Below are positions 26,087 through 35,227 of a stretch of DNA of 64,000 bases, one piece after another. Under the pieces are notes generated by a model. That model ran no database searches, was not told the origin of the DNA, and saw only the letters and a program-made list of their open reading frames with translations. Source of the DNA: Acidovorax sp. 106 (GTDB taxonomy: Bacteria; Pseudomonadota; Gammaproteobacteria; Burkholderiales; Burkholderiaceae_C); assembly GCF_003663825.1 (NCBI RefSeq), contig NZ_RCCC01000001.1, forward strand, positions 1,620,501 to 1,684,500. The letters are read 5' to 3'. How positions within the stretch are numbered: the stretch's first letter is position 1; each line of letters opens with the position of its first letter. Position numbers and translations under genes: made by a program.

Positions 26087-26144
26087 CGGCCCACCTTAAC
26101 CGTTGGAGTGTCGCGCGTACAGACCTGCGGACCCGGAGGCCCTC

Positions 26145-26600
26145 TCAGGGCGAGGGTGCGCGTGCAGGTGCATGCGATGTCTGCCCGGTAGCGCGGCCTT
26201 CCGCCGCTCGCTCGGCATAGCGGTTGAAGCGCCAGGCCGAATGCTCCAGCGTGATGCGGCGCCACACCTGGCGCTTCGCGCCGGGCGACATGCCTGGCCA
26301 ATGCTGCACCTCGTCAAAGGTGCGGCCACAGCCTTTGCACAGGTCGTCCCCCTGGCTGGTAGAGCAAATGGCAATGCAGGGCGTGTCGGGTGTGGTGTCG
26401 TACCAGCCCAGCCAGGCCTGTAGCGCTTCGGGTGGCAAACGGTCCTCGTCCACCGCATCTTCGTGCCGGTACACCATCAACGCATACACCTCGGCCAGCG
26501 CCTGCACCTGCGGCGCCAGCGCCATGCCCGCGCAGGCGGGTGCACGCTCGCGCCAGTGGTTGATGGCGGTTTCGATGTCGGTGATGTGGATGGCGGTCAT
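26145..26600 (-). CDS. DUF3717-DUF1289 fusion protein
   Basis: 151 residues. Residues about 1-55 (IHITDIETAINHWRERAPA, LAPQVQALAEVYALMVYRH) match DUF3717. Residues about 80-125 (TPCIAICSTSQGDDLCKGCG, then RTFDEVQHWPGMSPGAKRQV) match the cysteine-rich DUF1289, with four Cys likely to bind a metal. Both are small uncharacterised families, here in a single chain. ATG 26600 is chosen because the sequence before it is not conserved-looking. Confidence 0.8.
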   Translation of the reverse strand: MTAIHITDIETAINHWRERAPACAGMALAPQVQALAEVYALMVYRHEDAVDEDRLPPEALQAWLGWYDTTPDTPCIAICSTSQGDDLCKGCGRTFDEVQHWPGMSPGAKRQVWRRITLEHSAWRFNRYAERAAEGRATGQTSHAPARAPSP

Positions 26601-26735
26601 GGACGCAAAAGGCAGCTGTGCGGCTGGGCGGCCGGGCCGCTGCGTGCAGCAGGGGCAGGGCAAAACGGGGGCACAAGGACGGGGGCTGGATGATAGCCGC
26701 CGCAGGACACCACCGCCGCTGCAAGGTCTCCCCAT

Positions 26736-26773
26736 GAAAAATCCCCGCCACAGCCAAAGCCAGGGCGGGGATG
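26736..26773 (-). terminator. Terminator of the first TerC gene
   Basis: ATCCCCGCC pairs with GGCGGGGAT across 14 bases; on the minus strand TTTTTC follows. Confidence 0.8.
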
Positions 26774-26811
26774 GCAAGGCCGATGCCTTGGTGCGTCAGG
26801 GTGGCGTTAGG

Positions 26812-27504
26812 TCAGGCAGCAGCGACCTTGGAGGTCTTGCGGCTTTGCAGGTACTTGCCCGTGGCCACCACCAGCACCGCACCCAGCGCAGCGGCTGCGT
26901 AGAAGCCCAGCGAGTGGTGGGGCACGATGGGCTCCAGCATCTTGTCGGAGACGATGGTTTCACCGCCCACCCAGCCAATCAGGGCCGCCCCGAGGGTCAC
27001 GATGACAGGGTAACGCGTCATCACCTTGATCATCAGCGTGCTGCCAAAAATCACGATAGGAATGGCGATGGCCAAGCCCAGCACCAGCAGAGCCATATCG
27101 CCGTTGGCCGCTGCGGCCACGCCAATCACGTTGTCCAGGCTCATCACCAGGTCGGCCACCAGGATCGTGCGAATGGCGGCCATCAAACCGCTTTGCTTGT
27201 TCTCACCTTCGTCTTCTTCGTCATCGCCGTCATTGAGCAATTGCACGCCAATCCATAGCAGCAAGATGCCGCCCACCAGTTGCAGCCAAGGCAGCGCCAT
27301 GAGCTTGACGGCCACAATGGTCAACACCACCCGCAGCAGCACCGCCGCCGCAGTGCCCCAGAAGATGGCCAGCTTTTGCTGGCGGGGCTCCAGGCTGCGG
27401 GCCGCCAGGGCGATCACCACGGCGTTGTCGCCAGAGAGGATGATGTTGATCCAGATGATCTGGGCCAGCCCGATCCAGAATGCTTGGCTCGAAAGTAATT
27501 CCAT
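26812..27504 (-). CDS. TerC-family membrane protein (probable metal transporter) 1
   Basis: 230 residues with seven hydrophobic segments. TM1 carries the metal-site motif in INIILSGDNAVVIALAARSL, and TM4 VADLVMSLDNVIGVAAAANG; both GDN and LDN acid pairs are intact. An acidic cytoplasmic loop (NDGDDEEDEGEN) follows TM3. TerC proteins export or deliver manganese. GGAG lies 5 bp before ATG 27504. It is divergent from a paralogue at 28041 and lacks a recognisable riboswitch of its own. Confidence 0.87.
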   Translation of the reverse strand: MELLSSQAFWIGLAQIIWINIILSGDNAVVIALAARSLEPRQQKLAIFWGTAAAVLLRVVLTIVAVKLMALPWLQLVGGILLLWIGVQLLNDGDDEEDEGENKQSGLMAAIRTILVADLVMSLDNVIGVAAAANGDMALLVLGLAIAIPIVIFGSTLMIKVMTRYPVIVTLGAALIGWVGGETIVSDKMLEPIVPHHSLGFYAAAALGAVLVVATGKYLQSRKTSKVAAA

Positions 27505-27737
27505 TGATGTCTCCGTCCTGGGGTAGGGGCAGCCTTCGCTAGGGAAACCACCCATGTTTTGAGGGATGCGCAATTCGCAACCGTGGGCGAGGAGTTTAGT
27601 CAAGCAAACCCCTTCACCCTATGCGTAATTGTTCGTACAGCACACCCCCTCGCTTTTCTGGCGATTCCCGCTCGCTGCGAGTGGTTTTTTAGAAAAAACC
27701 TACGGCGTGATGGAAATTCTTACAATCCCCCTCACTC

Positions 27738-27912
27738 CAAAGGGGAGTAGCTCCCAACGCCTGCCAAACCTGTACCGATCAGGTTTGCAGCAAAGTCAAC
27801 GGGTCGTCAGTACGGTGGCGCCCACAAGCCACCCGGCCCGTTGTGCACACCCATCCAGTGTGCCGAGCAAGACCTTTGATGGCCCCGTCGCGGGGTGATC
27901 AAGGTCGTCCTT
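27738..27912 (+). promoter_or_regulatory. yybP-ykoY (Mn2+) riboswitch
   Basis: The leader shows the class hallmarks in order: AAAGGGGAGTAGC at 27739, a stem AAACCTG/CAGGTTT at about 27768-27787, the GTCGTCAGTACGG internal segment near 27803-27816, a stem around GGGCCGGGTGGC-type pairing, then GAGCAAGACCTTTGAT at 27865 paired with GATCAAGGTC. This is the conserved metal-binding aptamer of yybP-ykoY RNAs, which sense manganese. It lies 128 bp upstream of the second TerC gene and points toward it. Confidence 0.88.
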
Positions 27913-28040
27913 CGCCCAAGCGGTTCGTTTGCTGGCAGGCTCCCTGATTTCCTCGAAGCTGGCCAGAGCACTCTGACGGACAGATCCGGCGCCGCAATGG
28001 CGACGGAAAACTCCTTTTGACCTAGAACACCGAGGAATTT

Positions 28041-28772
28041 ATGGACTTTTTGGCTTCGCCCGAATTTTGGCTTGCACTGGGCCAGATCATCATCATCGAC
28101 ATCTTGCTCGGCGGCGACAACGCCGTCGTGATTGCCCTGGCCTGCCGCAAGCTGCCACCTGCCCAGCGCACCAAGGGCATCATCTGGGGCACAGCGGGCG
28201 CCATCATCTTGCGCGTCATCCTGATCGCCTTCGCCATGACGCTGCTGGCACTGCCTTTCCTCAAGTTCGTCGGCGCACTGCTGCTGGTGTGGATTGGCGT
28301 GAAGCTGCTGGCCCCGGACGAAGACGGCCACGGCGACGTGCAAGGCAGCGACAAGCTGCTGGCCGCCATCAAGACCATCATCGTGGCCGACCTGGTGATG
28401 AGCGTGGACAACGTGATCGCCATTGCCGGCGCTGCGCAAAATGCGGGCGAGCACTCCTTCCTGCTGGTGGTGCTGGGCCTGCTGATTTCCATCCCGATCA
28501 TCGTCTGGGGCAGCCAGTTGGTCATCAAGCTGATGGAGCGCTTCCCCCTCATCATCACGCTGGGCGGCATGCTGCTGGGTTGGATTGCGGGCGGCATGCT
28601 GGTCACCGACCCTGTCTTCGCCAACCTCGACAAGTGGCAGTGGATGCTCAAGCTGCCGCAGTCTGACGTCGTGAAGTACGGCGCCAGCGTGGCCGGTGCC
28701 CTGATCGTGCTGGCGGTAGGCAAGTTCATCGTGTCGCGTCGCACTCCGGGCAGCGACGCAGCCCACGGCTGA
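28041..28772 (+). CDS. TerC-family membrane protein (probable manganese exporter) 2
   Basis: 243 residues, seven TM segments. It has DILLGGDNAVVIALACRKLP in TM1 and VADLVMSVDNVIAIAGAAQN in TM4, the same intramembrane acid pattern as its neighbour. GAGGAATTT precedes the ATG. The Mn2+ riboswitch in its leader indicates induction by excess manganese and a role in export or in loading metal onto exported enzymes. It differs from the minus-strand paralogue mainly in the loop after TM3 and the C-terminus. Confidence 0.9.
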   Translation: MDFLASPEFWLALGQIIIIDILLGGDNAVVIALACRKLPPAQRTKGIIWGTAGAIILRVILIAFAMTLLALPFLKFVGALLLVWIGVKLLAPDEDGHGDVQGSDKLLAAIKTIIVADLVMSVDNVIAIAGAAQNAGEHSFLLVVLGLLISIPIIVWGSQLVIKLMERFPLIITLGGMLLGWIAGGMLVTDPVFANLDKWQWMLKLPQSDVVKYGASVAGALIVLAVGKFIVSRRTPGSDAAHG

Positions 28773-28817
28773 TACGCACAGGCACAAGGCGTCTGCACTT
28801 CGCCTTGAAACGAACCG

Positions 28818-28848
28818 CCAGGCGGGTGCAACACCACGCCCCGCCTGG
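28818..28848 (+). terminator. Hairpin after the second TerC gene
   Basis: CCAGGCGGG and CCCGCCTGG are perfect 9-bp arms; there is no T run, so termination is uncertain. Confidence 0.4.
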
Positions 28849-28921
28849 ACCGCTTCCAGGGCAGAGTGGCCCAGCACACTCTGCCCTTTACTTGAAACTC
28901 TCAACCCAGGCAGTGATCGAC

Positions 28922-29419
28922 ATGGACAAAATCATTGTGTACGTGGACGACGCTGACCATGCGCAGCAACTGTTGGCCCCGCTGGTGGCCCGCACCCCTG
29001 CGCCCCACCAGCACTGGGTACTGGTGGCCTGCGCGCCCCGCATGACACACCGCGTGAGCAAGTGGGTCAGCCACAGCGCCCGCGAGAGTTGGCGCACCAA
29101 ATGGGCCGACAAGCTGTTTGCGCAAATCACCACCACCGTGGGCCTGTCGCCAGCACAAGTCACCACGGTGTTGGCCAAAGGCCCTTTGGCCGAACTGACC
29201 GAACAACTGCAAGCCGATTTGCAAGCCAACGGAAGCCGCACAGCACCAGTGATGGATGCGCGCAAGCCCAGAAGCACCGAGGCTGCGCCGCAGCCCCTGA
29301 CGCCCCGGGCCGCCACCGAGCTGGCACCCAGTCCAGCCCCCAGGCCCAGCCACTGGCCCCGCGTGCTGGGCAGTGTGCTCACCGGCTGCGGCACCTTGTG
29401 GGCTCTGGCGCTCGACTGA
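28922..29419 (+). CDS. Hypothetical protein with C-terminal hydrophobic segment
   Basis: 165 residues; family not recognised. The first half (MDKIIVYVDDADHAQQLLAP, HWVLVACAPRMTHRVSKWVS) has the alternating pattern of a small alpha/beta domain, somewhat like universal-stress-type proteins. A charged linker rich in Pro/Arg follows, and the end (RVLGSVLTGCGTLWALAL) could be a membrane anchor. ATG 28922 begins where hydrophobic beta-strand-like sequence starts. Confidence 0.6.
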   Translation: MDKIIVYVDDADHAQQLLAPLVARTPAPHQHWVLVACAPRMTHRVSKWVSHSARESWRTKWADKLFAQITTTVGLSPAQVTTVLAKGPLAELTEQLQADLQANGSRTAPVMDARKPRSTEAAPQPLTPRAATELAPSPAPRPSHWPRVLGSVLTGCGTLWALALD

Positions 29420-29524
29420 GCGCGGCCTCGCCCCAATAACGCCCCCCCAAGCAGACGCCCATCGCCTTCATCGCAGGGCGCTATGCCAGCCTCCACCAGC
29501 CCCCTGCGGTGCTATTCTGGCGCC

Positions 29525-29878
29525 ATGAAAATCCTTCTGAAATGGCTGCTCAGCGCCGCAGCGCTGCTGTGTGTGGCCTACATTTACAGCGGCGTGCAGG
29601 TGCAGAGCTTTGGCTCGGCGCTGATTGCAGCCTTTGTCATTGGCCTGTTCAACGCCGTGCTGCGACCGGTGCTGGTCCTCCTGACGCTGCCGGTCACCGT
29701 AGTCACCGTCGGCTTGTTCCTGTTTGTCATCAACGCGCTGATGTTCTGGGCCGCCGCCGGGGTGCTCGACGGCTTCCACGTCAACGGCTTCGGCGCAGCG
29801 CTGCTGGGGTCGCTGATTTACTCAGCACTCGGGCTGGTGATCGAATCAGCGCTCGGCGGCCTGTTCACGAAGCAGTAA
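29525..29878 (+). CDS. Phage-holin-4/YvlD-like small membrane protein
   Basis: 117 residues, four TM helices. Motifs GLFNAVLRPVLVLLTLPVTV and FLFVINALMFWAAAGVLDGF, then HVNGFGAALLGSLIYSAL, are typical of the phage_holin_4_2/YvlD family, whose members are mostly envelope-stress-associated chromosomal proteins and not lysis proteins. Its last 33 bases overlap the 3' end of the convergent BepA-like gene. Confidence 0.85.
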   Translation: MKILLKWLLSAAALLCVAYIYSGVQVQSFGSALIAAFVIGLFNAVLRPVLVLLTLPVTVVTVGLFLFVINALMFWAAAGVLDGFHVNGFGAALLGSLIYSALGLVIESALGGLFTKQ

Positions 29879-31390
29879 CTGCACTGCCCGCAGGCGGGTG
29901 TCGATGATCGACGCCTCGAAGTGGTCGTCGGCCAAGGTGCTGCGCCGCGCCAGGTCCTGACCCGCCCTGAAGCGATCCACAGCCGCCGCATAGTCGTAGC
30001 GCGACACTTGCGCCTCGGCCTCGGCCCGCACGGCGCGCAAAGGCTGGTTCTGCGCACTCCACACCCCTGCCAAGGCCTGCCAGGCCCCCGCATCGCGGGG
30101 GTGGGTGGCCAGCCAGGTTTGCAACGGGCTGGTGACCTCCTGCAAACCTGGCTGGCCCGTGCGCAAGACGATCTGTGTGCGCAGCAAGATTTCGGGGCGG
30201 CGGGTATCCCCCGCAGGCATGGCGGCAAGGGCGGCTGGGGCGTTGCCAGCGGCCAGTTCCAACTCGGCCACCAACAACTGCGCCACGCGGGCCGCCGCCA
30301 CATCGCCCTTGACCAATTGCTGCAGTTGCCCGGCCGACCGACGGGCAGCCGCCACATCGCGCAACTGGCTGCTGCCCAGCGCTGCGGCATACAAGACACC
30401 CGCTTTGCGCGCCAGGGGCAGGGCCGCAAAGCCCGTACCCTGCGGCTCAGCAATCCACTGGCGCAGCACATCCACCCCAGGGTTGGACAGCACCCGCGCC
30501 CGCGCTGACACCATGGCATGCTCCGCCACCAACACCGGGGCGCTGCTGGCCGCCAGCCCGCCTGAAGGCAAGCGCGACTGCATATCGGCCATGCGCTGCG
30601 TTGTGAGCGGGTGACTGCGCAAATAGGGCCAGCTGCCGTTGTCGTTGATGCGGTTGGCCTGCTGCAGTTTCTCAAACATGCCCACAAAGCCCTCGGGCGC
30701 AAAACCAGCGGGCTCCATCAGGCCCATGCCCACCCGATCGGCCTCGCGCTCCATGTCGCGCGAAAAATTCAATTGGTTCTGCATCGCCACGGCCTGACCG
30801 CCCACCACCAGGGCCTGCGTGGCGCCGGGGTTCTTGCTGGCCGCCAAGGCACCCAGCACCATCGCCCCGAGCAACAGCGGCGCTTGTCGGCTTTGCTGCG
30901 TCAGCAGCCGCGAGATGTGTCGCTGCGTCACATGGCTCAACTCGTGCGCCAGCACCGAGGCCAACTCATCGCGCGTGCCCACCACGCCGATCAACCCCAG
31001 ATGCAACCCCAGGTAGCCCCCAGGCAACGCAAACGCGTTCACCGTGCGGTCCCGCCCCAGCAGCACTTCCCAGGCAAAGCGCTCGTCCAGCTCGGCAGAC
31101 AACTCCCCGCGCGAACGCGCCGCAGCAATCAACGGCTGCCAAATGCCCTGCACATACTCGGCAATCACCGGGTCATCGATGTAATCCGGATCACGGTACA
31201 GCTCGCGGATGATGCGGTCGCCCAGGCGCCGCTCCTCGCTGCTGGTCAAGTCGCTGCCATCCCCCAGCGTGGGCAGCCCAGCCTGGGCCTGCGCCACCGC
31301 CGGAGCAAATGCGCTTGTCGCTATCAAAAGAGAAGCTGTCAGCGCTTGACACACCTGCGCTAGCGGCTTTTTTTTACCCAATATCAACAC
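29846..31390 (-). CDS. bepA: BepA-like M48 metalloprotease with TPR tail
   Basis: 514 residues. Periplasmic protease/chaperone of outer-membrane protein assembly. Signal peptide after GTG start: LILGKKKPLAQVCQALTASL then LIATSAFAPAVAQA. The M48 zinc site is LAHELSHVTQRHI near residue 148, with the downstream Glu in READRVGMGLM. The C-terminal half is TPR-like and alanine-rich (AARVAQLLVAELELAAGNAP). GTG 31390 has GGGAG 8 bp upstream; the longer open frame upstream is antisense to moaC. The signal-peptide region coincides with an interspersed repeat. Confidence 0.87.
   Translation of the reverse strand: MLILGKKKPLAQVCQALTASLLIATSAFAPAVAQAQAGLPTLGDGSDLTSSEERRLGDRIIRELYRDPDYIDDPVIAEYVQGIWQPLIAAARSRGELSAELDERFAWEVLLGRDRTVNAFALPGGYLGLHLGLIGVVGTRDELASVLAHELSHVTQRHISRLLTQQSRQAPLLLGAMVLGALAASKNPGATQALVVGGQAVAMQNQLNFSRDMEREADRVGMGLMEPAGFAPEGFVGMFEKLQQANRINDNGSWPYLRSHPLTTQRMADMQSRLPSGGLAASSAPVLVAEHAMVSARARVLSNPGVDVLRQWIAEPQGTGFAALPLARKAGVLYAAALGSSQLRDVAAARRSAGQLQQLVKGDVAAARVAQLLVAELELAAGNAPAALAAMPAGDTRRPEILLRTQIVLRTGQPGLQEVTSPLQTWLATHPRDAGAWQALAGVWSAQNQPLRAVRAEAEAQVSRYDYAAAVDRFRAGQDLARRSTLADDHFEASIIDTRLRAVQLLLREQAAER
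31319..31380 (+). repeat. Interspersed repeat, copy 6, over the BepA signal-peptide codons
   Basis: On the plus strand AGCTGTCAGCGCTTGACACA then GCGCTAGCGGCTTTTTTTT. This matches the family core and its T-rich right end. The gene reads through it on the opposite strand. Confidence 0.7.
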
Positions 31391-31517
31391 TTGTGGTCTC
31401 CCTGGCGCCGTCCATCGGCCACAACGCTCACTTCGCGATGCATGACCGTATGATGCCCCGACAACCCAATTGTTTCGCACACGTTTGCAACCCAACGTGC
31501 TTGCCCAGGCCAAGACC

Positions 31518-32045
31518 ATGACCTCCAAAACACCAAACTCCCCCGAAACAGCCAGCGCATCCCCGCTCACCCACTTCGACGCCCAAGGCCAGGCACACAT
31601 GGTCGACGTAGGTGCCAAGGCCGCCACCCACCGCATCGCAGTAGCTACCGGCCGTATCGAAATGCAGCCGGAAACCTTGGCACTGATTGAATCGGGCACT
31701 GCCAAAAAAGGGGATGTTCTGGGCATCGCCCGCATCGCCGGCATCATGGCCGCGAAAAAGACGAGCGACCTGATTCCGCTGTGCCACCCCTTGGCACTGA
31801 CACGGGTTGCTATTGAATTTGAAGCAGCCAGCACACGTATACCGGACGCTACGGGCATATTTTGCTCAGCTACGGTGGAGACAGTGGGGCAAACCGGGGT
31901 GGAAATGGAAGCGCTGACCGCCGTCCAGATCGCCTTGCTGACGATTTATGACATGTGCAAGGCGGTGGATAGGGGGATGCTGATTATGGGGGTGGGGGTG
32001 AGGGAAAAGCGGGGAGGAAAGTCGGGAACCTATCGTTTGGCGTAG
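31518..32045 (+). CDS. moaC: Cyclic pyranopterin monophosphate synthase (molybdenum cofactor)
   Basis: 175 residues. Converts the MoaA product to cPMP. It shows [36 protein letters not shown] with the catalytic Lys/His, [20 protein letters not shown] and CKAVDRGM. An internal stretch, residues about 97-116 ([20 protein letters not shown]), is encoded by DNA resembling the interspersed repeat, yet the frame and flanking motifs are intact. An IS element begins one base after the stop codon. ATG 31518 fits the family start. Confidence 0.93.
   Translation: MTSKTPNSPETASASPLTHFDAQGQAHMVDVGAKAATHRIAVATGRIEMQPETLALIESGTAKKGDVLGIARIAGIMAAKKTSDLIPLCHPLALTRVAIEFEAASTRIPDATGIFCSATVETVGQTGVEMEALTAVQIALLTIYDMCKAVDRGMLIMGVGVREKRGGKSGTYRLA
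31808..31864 (+). repeat. Interspersed repeat-like segment within moaC
   Basis: TTGCTATTGAATTTGAAGCA, GCCAGCACACGTATACC then GGACGCTACGGGCATATTTT. It follows the repeat pattern (GCTATT..ATTT, AGCnGCnAGC, TATACC, GCGCTAGAGGCC.TTTT) with several differences. Similarity is by eye. Confidence 0.5.
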
Positions 32046-33003
32046 CTGTCGCATCCCGGCCGATCGTATGGCCGCTTGTGAAACAGATCCGGCCTCTCCT
32101 GGTACCACTGCTTCATGGCCTGCATCGGCGTCTTGCTGCCCAGTGCTGACTGCGGCAACTGGTGGTTGTACAAAGCCACATAGCGCTGCAAGGTTTGCTC
32201 CATATCTTCACGGCTGTTGAACCGGTGGGTCTTCAGAACGTCCGCAATGCGGCCATTGAACCGCTCCACCATGCCATTGGTTCTGGGTGTCCTGGGCCTG
32301 GTCAGCCGGTGCTCTATACCCAGCTCCTAGCACAGCTGGTCGAACTCATGGTTGCCGCTGGGTTCGCGTTCCTTGCTGGCCAACAGGCGGATCGCGCCCT
32401 CCTTGCCGTTGTCGGTCAGCAGCTTGTTGATCTTGATCGGACAGACCTGTGCAGTGCCTTCAGGAAGGCCTGTGCACTGGCAGCCGTCTTGTTGGCCTTG
32501 AACTGCACAAACACCCACCGCGTGGCCCTGTCGATGGCCACGAACAGATAGCGTCGGCTGCTCTCGTCTTGCATCTGGGGCAGGTACTTCACGTCCATGT
32601 GCAGATAGCCTGGCTCGTAGCTCTTGAAGGCCTTGTAGGCCACCGCAGGCTCCTGGGGTTTGAGAGCGTTGAGGTTGCCCGCTCCATGGCGGCGCAGACA
32701 CCTGTCCAGGCCCGAGCGTGAGACATGGGGGCAAATGAACTCGCGCGTGACCGCCAGCAGGTCATCCAGGGGCAACAGCAAGGTACGCCGCAGGTGCACC
32801 ACCGCGGTCTCTTGCGCAGGCGTGAGCACGGTCTGCAGACGATGGGCCGTGTGCGAGCGGTCCCCGCGCTTCTTCCACTTGTAAACCGTCTGCTCGGTGA
32901 TGCCAAAGCGCTGGGCCAGGACACGGGCTGTCTCGTTGCTGGCCGCGATCTCGGCGCGCACGGCAGGCGTGGTGCGGGCGTTCTTGTACAGGGCAATCAA
33001 CAT
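32030..33003 (-). pseudogene. IS481-family transposase pseudogene
   Basis: The N-terminal part (33003 to about 32455) has an HTH (LAQRFGITEQTVYKWKKRGD) and the first DDE region (YLHMDVKYLPQM, then FVAIDRATRWVFVQFKAN). A frameshift near 32455 moves the rest (CPIKINKLLTDNGKEG...) to another frame, and a TAG at 32327-32329 interrupts it before ELGIEHRLTRPRTPRTNGMV. The last part resumes at about 32272 (RFNGRIADVLKTHRFN) and runs out through the inverted repeat into flanking DNA. Two lesions mean it should not be active. Confidence 0.9.
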
Positions 33004-33113
33004 GGCTTCACTCCCCGGGTGGATTGCAAGGACTCTACCAACTCTTGCAGAACGGCTCGGGCTATTAAAAGTGGATAGCGTTCATGATCTATGCAATTGT
33101 CCGGGATCCGACA
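32047..33113. mobile_element. IS481-like insertion sequence, inactivated
   Basis: 1067 bp. Terminal inverted repeats TGTCGCATCCCGGCCGATCG (32047-32066) and, on the minus strand from 33113, TGTCGGATCCCGGACAATTG agree at 16 of 20 positions. It encodes one disrupted transposase on the minus strand. No target duplication is seen: GTAGC precedes the left end, CCAGT follows the right end. It starts one base after moaC and ends six bases before the tfpX/Z stop. Confidence 0.88.
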
Positions 33114-33118
33114 CCAGT

Positions 33119-33898
33119 CTATTTCGTCAAAAAACCGTCAATTGGCGCATAAGCTCTAGGCCGGCCCGTTGCCTTATCAACTAAAACAATCCACTCCATT
33201 GATTTCGAACTAGTCAATGGGAGCCAAGCCAAATCTTGAACAGGTAATCCCGAATTTTTTATTGCTTTATCCAACAGTTCCTTCTGTGCCGCACGCGCCT
33301 CAAACAAAACATCCAAAGGCCTAGCGCGCCTCAGAAGCTCGGGAACTCCCAGATCGTAGTCTTGCCACCAACCAGGGCGCAGGGATGGTTCAACACCCGC
33401 AATGGAAAGATCTACACTCTCAACAAGTTCACTGCTGTTGCGCGCACTCCGCAAACTTATTAAAGTGGGCCCAAACCAAGGCAACTTGCTCATGGTTTCA
33501 GGGGCATGAACTAGTCCCGCGGTATCGATCTCAGCAGCAGTTACAACACGCAGGCGATCCACCTCAAAAACCAAATGCACAGGCCTCGCTGTCGCGACGG
33601 TATGTATACCATAAGCCAAAGCAATACCCTGAACCAAAGCAACCAAAGATAAATCGAAAAATAATTCTCTTTTTATTTTTTCAGGATTAAAAATAATAAA
33701 TGTAAGAAGTGGACCACAAATAACATCAACACCAACCACAAGCCAGAATAATTCCAACCCACCGACAATTTTATACAAAGGCCAAGGATACCAAACACCA
33801 AATACCAGCGCAGCCGTACATATTGTCAAAAACACCGAAAGAAGAAAATGATAAAAACATGCGCGCAACGCAAAATGTACGCGACGTAAATTAAACAT
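33119..33898 (-). CDS. TfpX/TfpZ-family type IV pilin accessory protein
   Basis: 259 residues. The N-terminal third has three or four TM segments (FYHFLLSVFLTICTAALVFG, GGLELFWLVVGVDVICGPLL and FIIFNPEKIKRELFFDLSLV). A periplasmic domain follows, ending in PLTSSKSMEWIVLVDKATGR. In Pseudomonas, related TfpX/TfpZ proteins are encoded next to specific pilin alleles and aid pilin stability or assembly. The gene is AT-rich relative to neighbours. Its stop lies 6 bp from the IS end, so the locus border may be rearranged. Confidence 0.85.
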   Translation of the reverse strand: MFNLRRVHFALRACFYHFLLSVFLTICTAALVFGVWYPWPLYKIVGGLELFWLVVGVDVICGPLLTFIIFNPEKIKRELFFDLSLVALVQGIALAYGIHTVATARPVHLVFEVDRLRVVTAAEIDTAGLVHAPETMSKLPWFGPTLISLRSARNSSELVESVDLSIAGVEPSLRPGWWQDYDLGVPELLRRARPLDVLFEARAAQKELLDKAIKNSGLPVQDLAWLPLTSSKSMEWIVLVDKATGRPRAYAPIDGFLTK

Positions 33899-33944
33899 CT
33901 ATCCACCCAAAATCTCTTAAATTATCAAAAACCATTTTGCAAAA

Positions 33945-34475
33945 CTAAGGGCTATATCGACAGTTGACCGGAACATACCGGTACGAGATGGTAGAAGCTA
34001 TACCGCAGCCCCATACGATAGGTGCACTCATTGACAGCGGAGCGGACGGAATTGCAGAATTAGAAACAGTACCACTGCCAGGAGTGAGAACCACGGGCGA
34101 GCCTAGGAGTGCACCCAGCTCTCCAGTGTAGTTTATTGTAATGCGCGCTTCGCCCAAGGCAGGAGCTTGAACATTTGCAATACCGCCTATTGCGATTGAT
34201 GCAACTTTTGCCCCAGCCGTATATTGATATGAATATGAACCAGATAATGGCGCACCCGTACCAGGGTAATTTAATATCCCGCCCTCTGGAGTAGACGAGA
34301 AATTTTCCGCCACCGCCGCCTTTGCAGCAGCCGCAAGAACCAAGCCCTCTGTAACCTGCGCGCGAACAACATAACCCCGATAGGTCGGTAAAGCCACAGC
34401 AGCCAAAATACCCAAAATGGCAACTACAACCATTAACTCAATCAGAGTAAAACCATTTTTTACAAATTTTCTCAT
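33945..34475 (-). CDS. Type IV pilin, second copy
   Basis: 176 residues. Prepilin leader MRKFVKNG followed by the processed [20 protein letters not shown] helix with Glu5. The globular domain ends in a Cys-bounded loop ([20 protein letters not shown]). It is a paralogue of the upstream pilin, sharing [18 protein letters not shown] strands but diverged in the centre. AT-rich. It lies between pilA and tfpX/Z; expression may depend on an own promoter because a terminator separates it from pilA. Confidence 0.92.
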   Translation of the reverse strand: MRKFVKNGFTLIELMVVVAILGILAAVALPTYRGYVVRAQVTEGLVLAAAAKAAVAENFSSTPEGGILNYPGTGAPLSGSYSYQYTAGAKVASIAIGGIANVQAPALGEARITINYTGELGALLGSPVVLTPGSGTVSNSAIPSAPLSMSAPIVWGCGIASTISYRYVPVNCRYSP

Positions 34476-34549
34476 GAAGCACCAAAATTAGATTTGATTA
34501 TTACACTTCTATATTAAAAATTCGCAATTTAAAATCCAACTACACCACC

Positions 34550-34577
34550 AAAAAGAAAGGCCGCACAAGGCGGCCTA
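34550..34577 (-). terminator. Terminator after the first pilin
   Basis: AGGCCGC and GCGGCCT form a stem around CTTGT on the minus strand, followed by TTCTTTTT. Confidence 0.85.
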
Positions 34578-34593
34578 ACAAAAGCGTTCACAC

Positions 34594-35145
<552 letters not shown>

Positions 35146-35212
35146 AAATCTCTCCTCGGGGTAAATTGCAAGTGAAAACCTGTCGATTGTTCTTCAGGCT
35201 GGTTCTCTAAAA

Positions 35213-35227
35213 GCAGATAGCGTGCCA
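35213..35227 (-). promoter_or_regulatory. Sigma-54 promoter of pilA
   Basis: On the minus strand TGGCACGCTATCTGC: GG at -24 and GC at -12 with exact spacing, one mismatch to TGGCACG-N4-TTGC. About 68 bp upstream of the pilA ATG, as expected for PilS/PilR control. Confidence 0.85.

Noticed and set aside
27505..27737. A second manganese riboswitch upstream of the minus-strand TerC gene
   Set aside because: The minus strand lacks the GGGGAGTAG segment and the paired GACCTTTG-type stem.
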